NCBI RefSeq assembly: GCF_037975245.1
Contig: NC_092562.1
Location: 12,222,001 to 12,286,000 of the forward strand
Source: Apostichopus japonicus
Lineage: Eukaryota; Echinodermata; Holothuroidea; Aspidochirotida; Stichopodidae
Length of the DNA stretch: 64,000 bases
Reading direction: 5' to 3'
Shown: positions 12,540 to 24,657 of the stretch, in pieces
Layout of the letters: the number at the start of each line of letters is the position of its first letter
Numbering within the stretch: the first letter of the stretch is position 1
Made by a program: the position numbers and the translations under genes
Notes under the pieces: model-generated
Databases searched by the model: none
Seen by the model: the letters and a program-made list of their open reading frames with translations, nothing else
Told to the model about the DNA's origin: nothing

Positions 12540-12920
12540 AAAAAAGGCCTCAGAATTTTGGGGGCCAAGATGTTCCAACAATATTTAGGCCTAAATGTAC
12601 CAGCTATTGACAAACAATTATATACCAAGTTTGACTACAATCCTACTTACGGTTTTGGAGTTCTTGCAATGTAGAGAAATGTGGGCCCCACAAATTTTGG
12701 CTCAAAGAATGTGTCCCAAAATGCATGTGAGGTGGAAAAGAAATTGCGTCCACCCAGCCAAAACTGGGCCCGGAAATATTTTGGACCTGGATGGTCCCAA
12801 ATAAATTAGATCTACAGTACATGTACCAGAGCTATTAACCAACAACTGTATGCAAAGTCTGTTTACAAACTGACTTAAGGTTGTGGAGTTATTGCAATGT
12901 AAAGATTTTTACATTTGACC
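12540..12920. repeat. Dispersed repeat, copy 3 (itself partly doubled)
   Basis: Two related halves (about 12540-12665 and 12666-12920) share ATGTACCAG(A)GCTATT, a CAAGTTTGACTACAAT/CAAAGTCTGTTTACAAA block and 'ACGGTTTTGGAGTTCTTGCA' or its variant ending GGAGTTATTGCAATGTA. This is the same family as the copies at 9590 and 10600. Confidence 0.6.
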
Positions 12921-15033
12921 CCATAACCTCATTAATATTCGAGTCCAAACCAAAACCGACAGGGCACACCTTCTCACGATAATACATCTACATACAGTAG
13001 CAAGTATGACAAATATCCATCACAAAGTTGTTGAGTTATTGCAGACCAAAACAAGTGTCACAGACACACACACACACACGCTTCAAGCAATCCCCCCCCC
13101 CTCTCCCCCCACCACACACACAAACCTGACTGCATAGGTTACTTTGCTTCCAGCAAGGAACCAAAAATGCATTGATTGAACATCTCCTCACATCACTAAC
13201 AGTAGTAACTTCCCTAAAAAAGCAGTGGGGGAAAAACATTGCATGTCATCATTTGAAAGTGGCTTTAGGATATATGTGGTAAATAAAAATATGCAGCCTT
13301 GTTTCTTAAATCAGTTCACGGGTTGTTTACAGTATTACCATATACATATGTGACTGCAGGCCTGCATAATATATACTGTACATACTAACCTTGGGTGTAA
13401 GTATGCCTCTATAGTATATGCCAAGTTGGGTTTTGGTTTAATTTGTTATGAACCAGTATCTGGGGACCGACCAAAATGGAAATTGGTAACAGATGGGAGC
13501 AAATTTATGGACCTTTCCTCTCACTAGATATTTCCTGGAATACAACCCACTTTACTTTCAACAGCCTGGGCTACAACCCACAACCTCCCAGATGCTAGGT
13601 TTCATTGCTTCTAACCTCACTGTATGCACTGGTTTCAATGACCCCCTTTGAGAATGCACCAGAGGGGGGGGGGGGCAGGATCCTGTTTTTTCCTGGAGAG
13701 GTAAAACTTAGCTGACCCCAGACTTGTCCACATTGAGAACACAAAGTGGATCAACTGGAAACAAATTAGCACAATTACAAAATCGTTACAATGCATATTT
13801 ACAATTCGTTGTGAGGGATTTGTCTGGTTCATGCATTGTCATACTGCACAATCACAATGTGATACAGTGCAGCATAACTAAGTTTAGCCATTCTATGGTA
13901 GAGAAGACAGCAGCCATTGCAATATCGAAAATGGGAACAGTAAAACCACAATATTTGTTTTGTTGTGAGAGTGTGCATTTTTTCAAGCAGGGTTGTAATT
14001 GAGTGTTGCAGCACATGATATTGGGCACCCATGTTAAGTGGTGTCATTTGTGTGTTCGTTATTGTGTAGTTTATGAATGAAGAATGTGCTGATTGCAATC
14101 CTTTAGAATTCCCCGCATTTTAGTAACTAGTGTAAGTTTGTTGATCATGTTCATGGGCTAAGGTTGCTTCGGAATGGTACTGTAGCCATACAAATTGGTG
14201 AGGGGGAGTGGGTGCGTATGTCCCCATAAGCACATTTCTGCACAAGGCATATGATGTATTATGTTCACAATTACTACAGATTACAGTATGTGTAGATTCC
14301 TTATATGCAAACTTATTACAAAATTTGCTTCAAGAATCATATCCATATTAGAGAGCACAGCCTAGTGTGTGCTTTTCTGAGCACTTATCAACATCAACTT
14401 ATTGGCTTCACAATGTACTAACTAAACACCAAATTTGTCACTCAACACTGCTTGATGGATTACTGAGTGGAATGTATCTCCAACAGCTTCTTTAAACAGC
14501 TAGAGATGATTTAAGAGATTTATTTAAAACAGTTTAAAAGCTATAAGCAGTTTAAAAGCAGTTTTTAAAGCTAATCTTCCTAGAATCATTGATTCAGGTT
14601 GGCAGAAATTAACCCACAGAGAAGGGGCTATGTGCAGGCAACTGGACATTTTTACAGGGTGAGATAAATGTAAGTGTGTTTGCACAGCAATATGCATAGT
14701 AAGCTTAAATATGGGTGGGCCGACATCCATATCAAAGACCAGAAGGCCTACAGTACAAATAGAAGTAGAGTTCTAAAATGTCCGCAGAATATTCCGCAAA
14801 TATCGAACTGCAGATTACTCTCAATCTTGATATGAGAAATGCAGCACATTCATGCAACTGCAGAGAGGTAATGTCAGCTGGTAGACATGTCTCTGAATAG
14901 ACAAATATACTTTCTGGTCTAATCTAATCTGGCCACATCTGGTCACCCTTGGCCAACAGGGTACTGTGTGTAGCACAGGGCCAGGCTTTATGGACAAACA
15001 AGTTATAATGTCCTACAATTGTGTGGTAGACTC
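12921..15033. other. Intron or intergenic stretch without a recognised gene
   Basis: Holds a CA-rich run near 13063-13080, C and G runs near 13091 and 13664, and scattered short open frames without motifs. Nothing else can be supported. Confidence 0.4.
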
Positions 15034-16503
15034 TAGTGTTGCACTGATAATTGTAAGCTATACTGGTATGCCGATATTTGCAATATCAGCAGCATATCGG
15101 TATCAGTAAAATTTAGCCTCACTGCTGATAAAGGTGAACCTTTTTTTCACAACAGAGTCACTTCTTGTTACTTGTGGTGATTATCAATCTGTTCAAAAAC
15201 CCCATTTATTAAGCCTCAATTTCAATTTGGATTAATAGCCAGTGTTCAATATATGCCCTTCAGCTGAGCTGGCCAAGACACAAGATGCAAGTTCTAAAAT
15301 CTGACCTTGCAGGCCACTGAACTCTACACACACAGCTACATAGCAGCCTTTGTTGCGCGTTAAAGTAAATTTCACCACTATGGCTGCTGTATTATATACG
15401 AGTGAACAAGTTGCTCTTTCAAATAGTGGCAAGAATCCAAGAAATGTTTTGGGCAATCAAAAGTTGTAAACATGGCATATTCAGACCTATGAACAATGCG
15501 CTGCGGTCAAACACAATGGAAGAAGTAACGTATGTGATGTTGAAACACATCTGATAATGAAGTATATAGTGGTAGCCTATCACACTAACTTGCACCTCTA
15601 GGGCTTCTAAGGATTCGCTGAGAATGAAAGATACGCGTGGAAACCCCTTACTAAATCATTTAAAAAATGGCACATCTTTTCTAAAAGCTGCAAAGAGTAT
15701 CATAGATGAAGTATGTTAAACCATCAATGCATAAAAAGATTGTATTTTGAGAATCAAGTTTGTGTATCACACAATTTGATGCCGGTTGCAAGAAACTCTT
15801 GAAACATGAAACTCTTGCTAATTTTAGCTAGGCCTAATTGTAGTATAGCTGGCTAATGGTAGGGTATAATTCTTATGGAAAGTAAAATTGAAGAAAATGT
15901 TTTTGTTTTGGTTCTTCTAAACTGAAGGGGTATAGAAACAGTTCTTAGCCAGGATAGGTTAACTGTCCTTTCTACATGAAATCAGTTTTATTCATCATAC
16001 AATATCATCTTTTAAAATTTTTGCTTAGGAATTTGTGGCTCCATCTGATGGCAGCTTGTATAACACTTGCATCAACATAGCTAGTTGGTCACACAACAGA
16101 AGTAACAGGAAGGATAACACGTACAATTGAGTTTTAAAAAAATGCTTAGCACACATGTTTTATGCGATATCAACTTGGTGTGAAATATGATCATTTCAGT
16201 TTTAAAGTGGCTAAGACTGACTTCAGTGTTGTAAAATTTATGCACATATTTTGTTTGACTAATTTACTAATGGGATTAAAAAAAATGAGGGCCTTACAAC
16301 TTACAAGATGCATGGTTACTGTAAACTTGTGAGATTTGCAAATAATAATAATATTACGACAGCCGATTAGAAATTTGATATTCTACGTATTAATGCACTA
16401 CTTAACATGCGATTTTATCTTCATACTACTGTAGCTGTTTAAAAGAATTAGTATCGGGTCGATATCGTCCAAAATTGATATTGGTGATATCAGCACGACA
16501 CTA
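15034..16503. mobile_element. Possible hAT-like element, about 1.47 kb
   Basis: The left end TAGTGTTGCACTGATA and the reverse complement of the right end, TAGTGTCGTGCTGATA, match at 13 of 16 positions. Both are followed by GATAT-rich subterminal sequence (TATGCCGATATTTGC at left, GTCGATATCGTCC at right). No clean 8-bp duplication was found (GTAGACTC against GTACTTAT), so the boundaries are provisional. No transposase was recognised inside. Confidence 0.4.
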
Positions 16504-16850
16504 GTACTTATAGTAGACCTCAACTAGTTAGAGCTAGTCCTAGCCTATGCCATGAACTTGGATGACATGTGCCTTGCATTGGATTAAGCACTGAACAAGC
16601 CTTTCAATACATGATACCTGTACTGTAGTGTATTATACAGAACAATGTGTACTATAGAAGAACTATAGAGCCCTAAGCTTTTTCTAACATTAACGTTAGG
16701 CTACATTGTGACTGTGAGTGTAACACACAATGGGCCTACTATAGCCTAACTTAGCTATAGCCTAGGACTATACCCGCACGTGTCTTATGACTGGCTCACA
16801 TCAACAATAATTTTGTACTATTTCTCCTCTGTTAATCCCGAATAACGTAC

Positions 16851-16935
16851 CTTGGGTTTTGCTTGGTTGTAGATTATTGCAAGCCAACAGTACTGTGAAG
16901 AGGAAGCTTGGCGTAACTTCGAAGTTAGCAAACAT
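16851..16935 (-). CDS. Gene B first coding exon: signal peptide
   Basis: The ATG at 16935 opens a 28-codon segment, MFANFEVTPSFLFTVLLACN followed by NLQPSKTQ. It ends in a phase-1 donor (CCCAAG|GTACGT) that fits the phase-1 acceptor of the EGF exon at 8459. The hydrophobic FLFTVLLAC core followed by polar residues looks like a secretory signal. An in-frame ATG at 17007 would add 24 residues; the inner start was chosen because it places the hydrophobic core near the N-terminus. Direct splicing to 8355-8459 is inferred from phase, not seen. Confidence 0.55.
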
Positions 16936-17300
16936 AGTGTTACGAGTACAACTCAACCTTCGAGCATCGATACTGTTGTAGTTGAATATTCTTGTGAAGT
17001 TTTGCATTGGCCAGCCAGCATACGTCGCGTATGCAACGATAAGATGTTTGATTCAACACAAAATGTCTGACAAAATAGTTACTTTTTCGCATAAAGGTAT
17101 TATTTGTACTCAGTCGCCAGCCACAGTTTGAGGAAGTTCGTGTTCTACTGAATAAGGAAGTGACATCGACATGACCTTGTAAGTCACGCTTCACAACCTC
17201 CACAATATTTGTTTATTCTACTGTCGTATAGGCTAGTGTGGTGTCAAAGTTGTGTCACGTGACTCTATTCACAAACTGCAAACAGCACGGCTGGATGCTT
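16936..17300 (-). promoter_or_regulatory. Presumed 5' untranslated and promoter area of gene B
   Basis: Unlike its surroundings this stretch keeps several CpG dinucleotides (for example ATACGTCGCGTATGCAACGA near 17020), as is common near transcription starts in invertebrate genomes. No TATA box or initiator is called. Assignment is by position only. Confidence 0.3.
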
Positions 17301-18609
17301 CCGAATGGTGGAGTGTGAAATGCCTAACTTACTATGCCCACTTACTGCCTATTACTTAATCAGCTTCTTTCGAATTCAGATATCACAATCTAAGCTTCTT
17401 TTTTATTCTTTCGCACGAACCTAGAAATAATGGAATAAATGTGTTTCAGTGGGATCAAGGAAAAGTTCTGAGTGCAAGGATCATATACATTTGCTTCTGC
17501 TCATGTACGAATCAGCCGCACAAACTATTAACACCCATGATATTTTTAGGGAAGTCCATGTTACTCATTACCCCACCATCCACTGAGTGACCCTCTGAGA
17601 CGCATTGCAGTTCAGTAAACTTCTTTATCCCAACAAATTCTAGACTCATTGTTATTTCGTTAAAAAAAAAGGCTGAGGAATGAGTTTATTTTTCATTTTC
17701 AACCTAATATATTGTTGTTGCAAAAATAAAGTAGCTTAAACTTTGTATCCAAATAACTGATACTTGAATTAGGCCATATGTTGCATAATTATCGATCGTG
17801 ATTTACTTTCACATTTTCACAGTTGTCCGACATCTCATGAGTTCCTGGGGCACCATACACATTTGGCCCCAATGGACCAGCTGGAACAGAGTAGGGAGCA
17901 CATGCTTTCGTTGTTAAATTTGTAAATTGACATTACTAATTCATGACTGTTTACAGAATTGCACGCACGTACTTCTTAATTATTTTAACACTTGTTATAA
18001 TCGGATCTTTGAAGATGTTTAATCTCGAAATTTCAAACATTTAATACTTCAATTTACCTTTGAATTGTAATCTCGGCTATTTATTTGGAAATTTTCACAA
18101 ATATGTAAAAGTTGCCATTGTTTCATCGAAATATTGACTTTCCATGTCGTGTTGAAATTTCGAGAAGGAAATCGAAATAGAAGTAGGCTACATAATAAAT
18201 GAAGCAATAAACTTGATAATTCTCATAAAGATCCAGTGTAATGCATAGCATCAATAATGTGACTGAAAAGTTACCATGGCGGCAACACGGATAATAGAGG
18301 GCGCCCATACAAAACTCCGGAGAGACAACTTGCTCGAGTCTGTATTGTTCAGTGGAATATCAAAATGTTTCTTATAGGCCTAACCATGTCCTACATTTGA
18401 GTTAGTAGTAGACGCTGGTCAATATACATTGGTAACATAAGGTCACAGATAATCACTACATGTTAAATACTACGATATAATTCATGTCATTATTTCTGGA
18501 CACCTTTGAGACTTCCACAGTGTTCATTCATACAATTACTTCCGACGACCGATTTTGTAACATTTTACTTTACCAGTGTTATGCATTTGTATATACATAT
18601 GTATTTTAG
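17301..18609. other. No gene recognised
   Basis: AT-rich sequence. CpG dinucleotides reappear near 18150-18340, but no splice-flanked coding segment was recognised before the candidate exon at 18610. Confidence 0.35.
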
Positions 18610-18680
18610 ATCCTCCTGCACGAAGGAACTCGGATCGCGAAGAAGCCCCATCGGCTTATCAAAGCCGCAAGCTGACCGAG
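18610..18680 (+). CDS. Candidate coding exon of an unrecognised plus-strand gene
   Basis: A 71-bp segment with much higher GC and CpG than its surroundings is bounded by TGTATTTTAG and GTCAGT. With one preceding base it reads DPPARRNSDREEAPSAYQSR followed by KLTE, a polar, charged, low-hydrophobicity stretch. No neighbouring exon or protein family could be identified. It may belong to a gene divergent from gene B, or be chance. Confidence 0.3.
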
Positions 18681-19126
18681 GTCAGTCTCTTATATTCATA
18701 TTTAACGTCCATGATTATGAATTGTCAACAACTCTGTAACTGGGCGACATACATTAATCTGGGAGTGACTCGAACTGGGTACCTTATATGATTGGAAGGT
18801 ACCGGCGTATTTGGTAAAAAAGATAAACCGAAACACTGAAAATAATCTATTATTCCCACACTCGAGCGCATTGTCTTTGAGAATATCGAGATACCTATTC
18901 CATTTACGCAAACATCTAAGTTGGTTTGTTTTGTTTTCATCGCTAAACTAATCCATACGTAGTTAAGAGAGACAAACTTCTGGCTGTCAGTAAGAGTGGC
19001 GTATGTCACAAGACTTACAAACTCTACATGAACTTCTTCTCTATCTCGCTTATATTTGTAGCTTGTATGATATTATATGATATTTGAATAGCTCGCAGGG
19101 ATTCGGAAGCGCAATGCATGAATGAT

Positions 19127-19800
19127 CAGTGGCGGCGCCAAGGGGGGACTTGGGGGGGGGGCTTTAGCCCCCCCACTGAAGTAGTCAGCCCCCCCCCATT
19201 AGCCCCCCCAACTGAAATAGGCCCAAAAAAACTCATTGAAACAATATAACCTACCCAAATTTTGTCAGCCATAACGCAGTGCTACAATGGTCAATGGAAA
19301 TTTTGATGAATTTTTCACATGATAATAGTCACTGACTCAGTTGTGGTGCAGGAAGCCTTGTTTTGGTGACTGATAAAAACAATTCACCGACAGGTGTTCT
19401 CATACGGCAATGTCGTGTGCGTTTCACAAACAGCGTGTATACAGACTAAAACAGGAGTTGTGTCAGAGAGCGCGATATAATAATTGAGCAAAGGAATTGG
19501 ATCTTTCTCAGCAGGTAATATTTTAGTGATACGAAAACTGTGAATTGGTATCTTCCATTCTAATTTGACTAAAGTTACTCACAAAAAAATGCATATTTTT
19601 GGAGAAATTTTCAGGTGACAAAAGCCTCGCTAAATACCACCATTTTGCATGTAGGCCTTTCCAGGATTGGGAAAAATTTCAATTTTATACCCTTCCCCCA
19701 GGACGGCGATCACTCAATCTTGTAAGCCACCCAAAAAAATGGCTCAGCCCCCCCCCCCCCCCTTAGCCTCCCCAACTAAAAATTCCTGGCGCCGCCACTG
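19127..19800. mobile_element. Non-autonomous hAT-type element, 674 bp
   Basis: It is flanked by a perfect 8-bp duplication, TGAATGAT (19119-19126 and 19801-19808). The ends are CAGTGGCGGCGCCAAGG and, at the right, CCTGGCGCCGCCACTG, an almost perfect inverted repeat starting CAGTGGCG as in many hAT elements. Long C and G runs lie just inside both ends. No coding capacity. Confidence 0.85.
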
Positions 19801-19808
19801 TGAATGAT

Positions 19809-20686
19809 GCTGCGCTGTCGGTCAACGCGCGCTTAGGTTTGGAAATGATTTGTGATTCTTAATCTTTGAAAGATGATTTGCGGTGTTTTGTTTAGTTTAA
19901 TCTTTGGGATGTCCCATCATTATAAATTGATAGACAGCCATGATAACAGATGTTTATGAACACTGTAACTCAATAGATACACCTTTATTGTGCTTTATGC
20001 TTGGTAGGCGATATACCCCTTTGTAATTGAGGTAATTGACGTGTAAAATTGACGGAGGTTGAAGGTCATTTGATGTTTAGTGAAGCTTAACCTAAACGCA
20101 TTGTAAACACGATAAACTCAAAAGTAATGCTTGGCTGAACATCACCCTTAATTGGTATGTAGTTCCAAAGTATATGACTCCCAAAGAAATGTCTGTCTAG
20201 TGGAATTCATAAACTTGGTTACTTTGTTGATCCCATTAAGTTAGAATCATATTGTTTTATGCAGAAGTCAAAGAATTAGGTCAAATACAGGTGAACGTCT
20301 GAAAACATTGTAAACTTGATAACTCCAATAGTAAAACGTTCAGTAATTTCATATGTGGTTTACCGCGTATACGTTTACCAGTAAGTGAATTCTTTCTGTC
20401 TGTAGAAGTAAAACTTCAACAATGCTGCCGCCAACGTACACAAACTGTGTCAACACAGCAACTTCCATCTTAAAGTTTAGATTAAAAGTAACCTTGCTGC
20501 CATGGTCGTAATTAGCAATGTTACCTTAAATATGCTCATTGATAATGTGTCCGAAATCACTGCCCCTGCTGGCTCTCTGTAATCACTCCAAACCGATTCA
20601 CGAGAATATTTAATGGAGTGACTTTTCATGCAGTTTAATAAAGTAAATCATTTTGCTCAAAATGGTGAAAGTGAACATATCAACTA
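19809..20686. other. No gene recognised
   Basis: Unique-looking sequence between two transposons. No splice-flanked exon, repeat or RNA gene was seen. Confidence 0.35.
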
Positions 20687-21836
20687 CAGTGGCGTAGCTA
20701 GGATTTCTTTCTTGGGGGGCCATGGGGGGCTGTTCTTTCCTGTGGGGGGCCGGAGGTTACTATCTAAGCGGAGCGCCACCTTGGTTGGCGCTCAGTGTAC
20801 AAGAAAATTTCTGGTTTTGATAGCCCCCCAGATCACCGGAAATGGCACTTCTCGGGCTTTTTTTTTCATTCATAACCTTTTTTCAAGATTGTCACCAGTC
20901 ACACATCATGTTCGACCTCATGGCATCTCCTGTGGATCATTGCTTTTGTAGGTAATTCTACGTAACGCCCCACAATACCCGTCAGCCCCACTTTTCAAGG
21001 TTTTATGCACATTATTTGTTCAGAATTTGAATAATAAAGTCACTTCAAAACATACCCATAATGTTGCACAAAATTTCATCTATGGACAACCAATATAGAA
21101 AAATCCCCCTCAACCACTAACAGACCGGTCAAAATTGTATGAGTAGAGGGAAGTATGATGAAGAATGTTGGCCAAGGAATTTTCGAAAATTCAGACACAG
21201 TTAAATTATTGGTGTACAAATATTACAACCTCTTATAACGGCTACTATAAAACTTCGATATCATAGAAAATACCCAAAAAATATGCTCGAGGGGGAGGGC
21301 GGTCTCCACCCCTTCACCCCCCCTCCCTTGGCTACGCAACTGCGGTTAGAAATCTTGTAGGAAACAGGGCAAATGGAAACCCAGTGAACCCATATCGATG
21401 TGGATCATATGGGTGATTGTATGTACTTACACTCATACACAAGATGCAAAACAAATTTCATTACGGATGCGGTCCGTCTAGCTATTCATTTCGAAAAAAA
21501 AAAGTAAAAACTACTTTCGGTCATATATAGTAACAAATTGTGACACGGTTAGACAGGCGCTTTGCGAGGAATTTGCCAAGGGAGGGGCAAAGCTTGTACC
21601 CAGACTTTCTAAGCGTAGCGCCACCATAAGTTGGCGCAAAGCGCAAAAGAAAATTTTGGCCGAAAATGCCTCCCAGATCGCTGGAAATGGCACTTCCCAG
21701 GCCTTGTAAGTTGCATCTAAGCATTTTCTATTTTAAAATTACTAGCGATATCATAAAAATATACAAAACATATGCTTAAAATTTTTAAAAAAAAAACCCC
21801 GTCCCACCCCCCCAACCCCCATGATCGCCGCCCATG
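20687..21836. mobile_element. Mosaic hAT-type element, related to the one at 37358
   Basis: The core from about 20750 to 21836 matches 37405-38593 closely, but the left end differs: here CAGTGGCGTAGCTAGG, there CAGGGGCGGCGAT. The right end ATCGCCGCCCATG is shared. A second end-like sequence, GCTACGCAACTG, lies at about 21330-21341 and pairs with this copy's left end. Flanking 8-mers do not match. Two internal direct repeats of about 95 bp (20763-20858, 21608-21705) each contain GAGCGCCACC...TTGGCGC or a variant. Confidence 0.6.
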
Positions 21837-22624
21837 AATACCTGATACCTCGGCTCAGTACAAACGGAGCCAATCTTTTGATAGATTGTTGCGCTAGGTG
21901 GAAGCACTGAACATATTTTCAGCAGATGTCGATATCACGCAGCACAACAAGGTTCGTGGTGTATGGTCGCAATCGTCGCATCGACCATTGCCATGCCATG
22001 CTGTGTGACCATTCTCATGATGACTACAGATATTGTATTATTCTTATTCTGCCAGATGCAGACGAGAAAATTGTGTAACTTTATTTTCCAAATTATTGAA
22101 CAAAAAATATTAGTGAATCGCACTGATGTGTGTTTTTTTTTTTACATTTATTTTTTACAATAATAAACCACCGCTGTTCTGGTTTTATCAGCAATGGAGG
22201 AAAAATCTGTGTTTATGTGTCATAGGTATTTGGCCCATTTTCATTGTCGTTGAAAGGAACAGGTTATCTTGTGGTTTCATCATCTCTGCTGTTATAAAGT
22301 TGTTAGTCTTACATCTCCCTGAGCAGACGAACAATATAGCTTGCATTTTGGACGAGCTGGAGACATTACTTTGGGAGTAAACTCCATTACTGCTGGATAT
22401 TGTTGCTTAATTGCTGAGTAATTTATCACACAGTATCATGACTAATTGAACATTGTTTCATAATAAAATGGAAGTTAAAGAACAAAACTCACACAGACAT
22501 TCTGTAACAAAACTATGTGAAACCATGGAGATAGCCAGGTTTACTTTGCTTGTATTCAAATCTGAGTAAGTAGACATGTAACATTTGTATAAATGCTAAC
22601 ACGTACGTCGGACATATTTTTTAG
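21837..22624. other. No gene recognised
   Basis: Overlapping open frames on both strands (21935-22123 minus, 21963-22163 plus, 22126-22380 plus) lack motifs or splice support. Nothing else was seen. Confidence 0.35.
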
Positions 22625-23520
22625 TGTGCATAATGCACAAAATTATACAGTCTATGGAAAGTGGTTATCAGAAGATTACATACACTCAAACAGCTGTTCT
22701 AGCTATTGTTTTCTGTTATGAACTGATACTACACCCCTCCACCCTCCCATCTCCCCTCTAGAAGCATTCATTAACAACTGACAGTAAAATTACAATTTTA
22801 CATTCAACCTTCTCCAATATCCCTCATTATAACAACTTGCACACTGTGCAATAGTCACTTCCATGTTCATAATTGGGAAGATCACTTTTAGCATGCTTCC
22901 ATCTTAGACACAATGTTACCCTGCTACCATTTCCACTTTATAAACACTACTGGCCATGTATACTAATACACTAATAGACACTTCCATGTCTATGATTGGT
23001 TAATAACTTTAAAGTTTTGACTTGAATTTTGGTAACCCTATTTTTATTTCCACTTCTTCCAATCACATATTTTAATGTGCATAATGCACAACATGATACA
23101 GTCTATGGAAAGTTATTATCAAATGATTGCATACACTCCAATAGCTTTTGTACCTATTGTTTGCTGTTGTGAACTGATAACACTGCCCCCCCCCTCCCCC
23201 AAGTCCACTAGCATTATTTAACAACTTACAGTAAGCATGAAGATATAACGTTTAACCAAACAAGTACCAACTTGTCAATACAATGTTCAATATGAAAATA
23301 GTAAAAACACCAAGAAGTTGTGAAAATGAAATTAAAATCAATACCTGTAGGAGAAAAAAAAACCTCAAGCCTGCTTCCCTACAATTCTTCTTGCATTCAT
23401 TAACAACTAAAAGCAAAAATTAAGATATATATATAAAGCACTATTCAATATGAAAATAATAGTAATAACACCAAGAAGCTGTATATTAAAATAACCGGTA
23501 ATAAGAAAACCTCAAACCTT
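22625..23520. repeat. Mosaic of local direct repeats
   Basis: A block of about 110 bp beginning GTGCATAATGCAC and containing ACAGTCTATGGAAAGT and CTATTGTTT occurs at 22625-22735 and 23077-23185. A second pair (about 23231-23365 and 23400-23520) shares TTCAATATGAAAATA, ACACCAAGAAG and AACCTCAA. A short CACTTCCATG block near 22857 recurs near 22980. Confidence 0.7.
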
Positions 23521-23655
23521 GTAATGATCTCTGTGTATATCTGGCTATTTACATCAGCTGAGCTTAGGTACATGGTTTATTATTGAAGTGAAAGGAATAA
23601 AGTATTGTTGTATGCTGATGATGCTACTTACTCTTGTGCTAATGGATACAATATT
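23518..23655 (+). pseudogene. Reverse-transcriptase fragment with the YADD motif
   Basis: One frame reads KVLLYADDATYSCANGYN at about 23601-23654, containing the YADD catalytic motif of non-LTR reverse transcriptases. It is preceded by NDLCVYLAIYIS and an in-frame stop. Only this small palm fragment is recognisable, so it is a dead LINE remnant. Confidence 0.6.
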
Positions 23656-23660
23656 TAGAT

Positions 23661-24387
23661 GTTACCGTGTTATATGTCTGTCCAACATTTGACTCCCCGC
23701 TTTTCATCCCCACCCCACCCCCCCCCCACCCTACAATATGGTCAAATTTGATCATCTTGGTTTCATAATGACTTTGAAATTGCTTAAATGTTAAAAAAAA
23801 AATGAAAAATCATACCGCTATAGAATTAAAACAAACTAACTAACTCAAAAATACCTTTCATTTTGCATTGAGATTTCCAATTTTATGACATATTTCAATT
23901 ATGCAAATGCAGAACCATACCTCAAATTTGTCTCTACATATTCGTAGCCGATATTAGCCATTTGTATATTATTGTCTTCACACTTAATATTGATTAATTG
24001 TACTTACATTAGTTTTCATTTTGAAAGCCAAGTTTGTACGGCTATCAGTTAGACATTGTTAGAAAACTGACTTTGACAACTTTTGGTCCTCACATAAATC
24101 CATCTTACAACAAAACCTTAAGTTTGAATGGTATTTCAAAAATGGGAATCAAGAATGATTTTGGATTCTGAACACTAGACAAAATGCAGAGTTGATCAGA
24201 TGGTCCTTTGTTTTCAATAGTGACGTGGACCATTCATCATGGAAACATTTAAATCCACAGCGTAATCACATCATTTCAGGTTTATGAGTATAACAGTTAT
24301 AATTCCGGTTAAGGAAAAGTCACTGAATTATTCTAATTTGATATATCACTACATAGCATATCAATAAATGAAATAATGGTCACAACT
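23661..24387. other. No gene recognised
   Basis: AT-rich sequence with a C-rich run near 23710-23732. Nothing else supportable before the hAT element. Confidence 0.35.
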
Positions 24388-24657
24388 GATCTAAGTAGGG
24401 ATGCACCGGATATCCGGTCCGGCCGGACTATCCGGCCGGATAGTGAGCAATTATCCGGTTCCGGTTCCGGCCGGATATTTTTCAAAATCCGGCCGGATAT
24501 ATTTCAAAATTTGGCCGGACCTTTTTCAAAATCTAGCCTGAATTATTCCTTAAAAAGGTGTTGGTATTAACTTAAATCAATGTAAACTATTTCCAAAAAT
24601 TAATGAAAACATTCAAAGTAAGGAAAAATTAGGTTTAACATGTTTAATTTAATTTTC

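Larger units (their letters stand above)
4272..16935 (-). other. Gene B model: secreted or membrane protein with EGF and Calx-beta-like modules (3' end outside window)
   Basis: Five minus-strand exons join in frame: 16851-16935 (signal peptide), 8355-8459 (EGF), 7416-7511 (EGF), 5644-5760 and 4272-4541 (Calx-beta-like). Every intron is phase 1, the usual arrangement for shuffled extracellular modules. Every visible exon junction has an AG acceptor and GT donor. The last visible exon ends in a donor site, so the protein continues beyond position 1. The role is unknown; an extracellular adhesion or receptor function is inferred from the modules. It lies downstream of gene A on the same strand and could be a relative, but shares no exon recognisably with it. 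Extra exons in the long first intron cannot be excluded. Confidence 0.65.

Noticed and set aside
13063-13080. CA-repeat considered as a CRISPR or satellite start
   Set aside because: It is a short simple repeat only; there are no spacers and no wider array.
21511-21724. Minus-strand frames repeated at 38227-38440
   Set aside because: They lie wholly within the internal repeat of the two hAT-type elements and carry no recognisable domain. Repetition is explained by the element, not by a gene.
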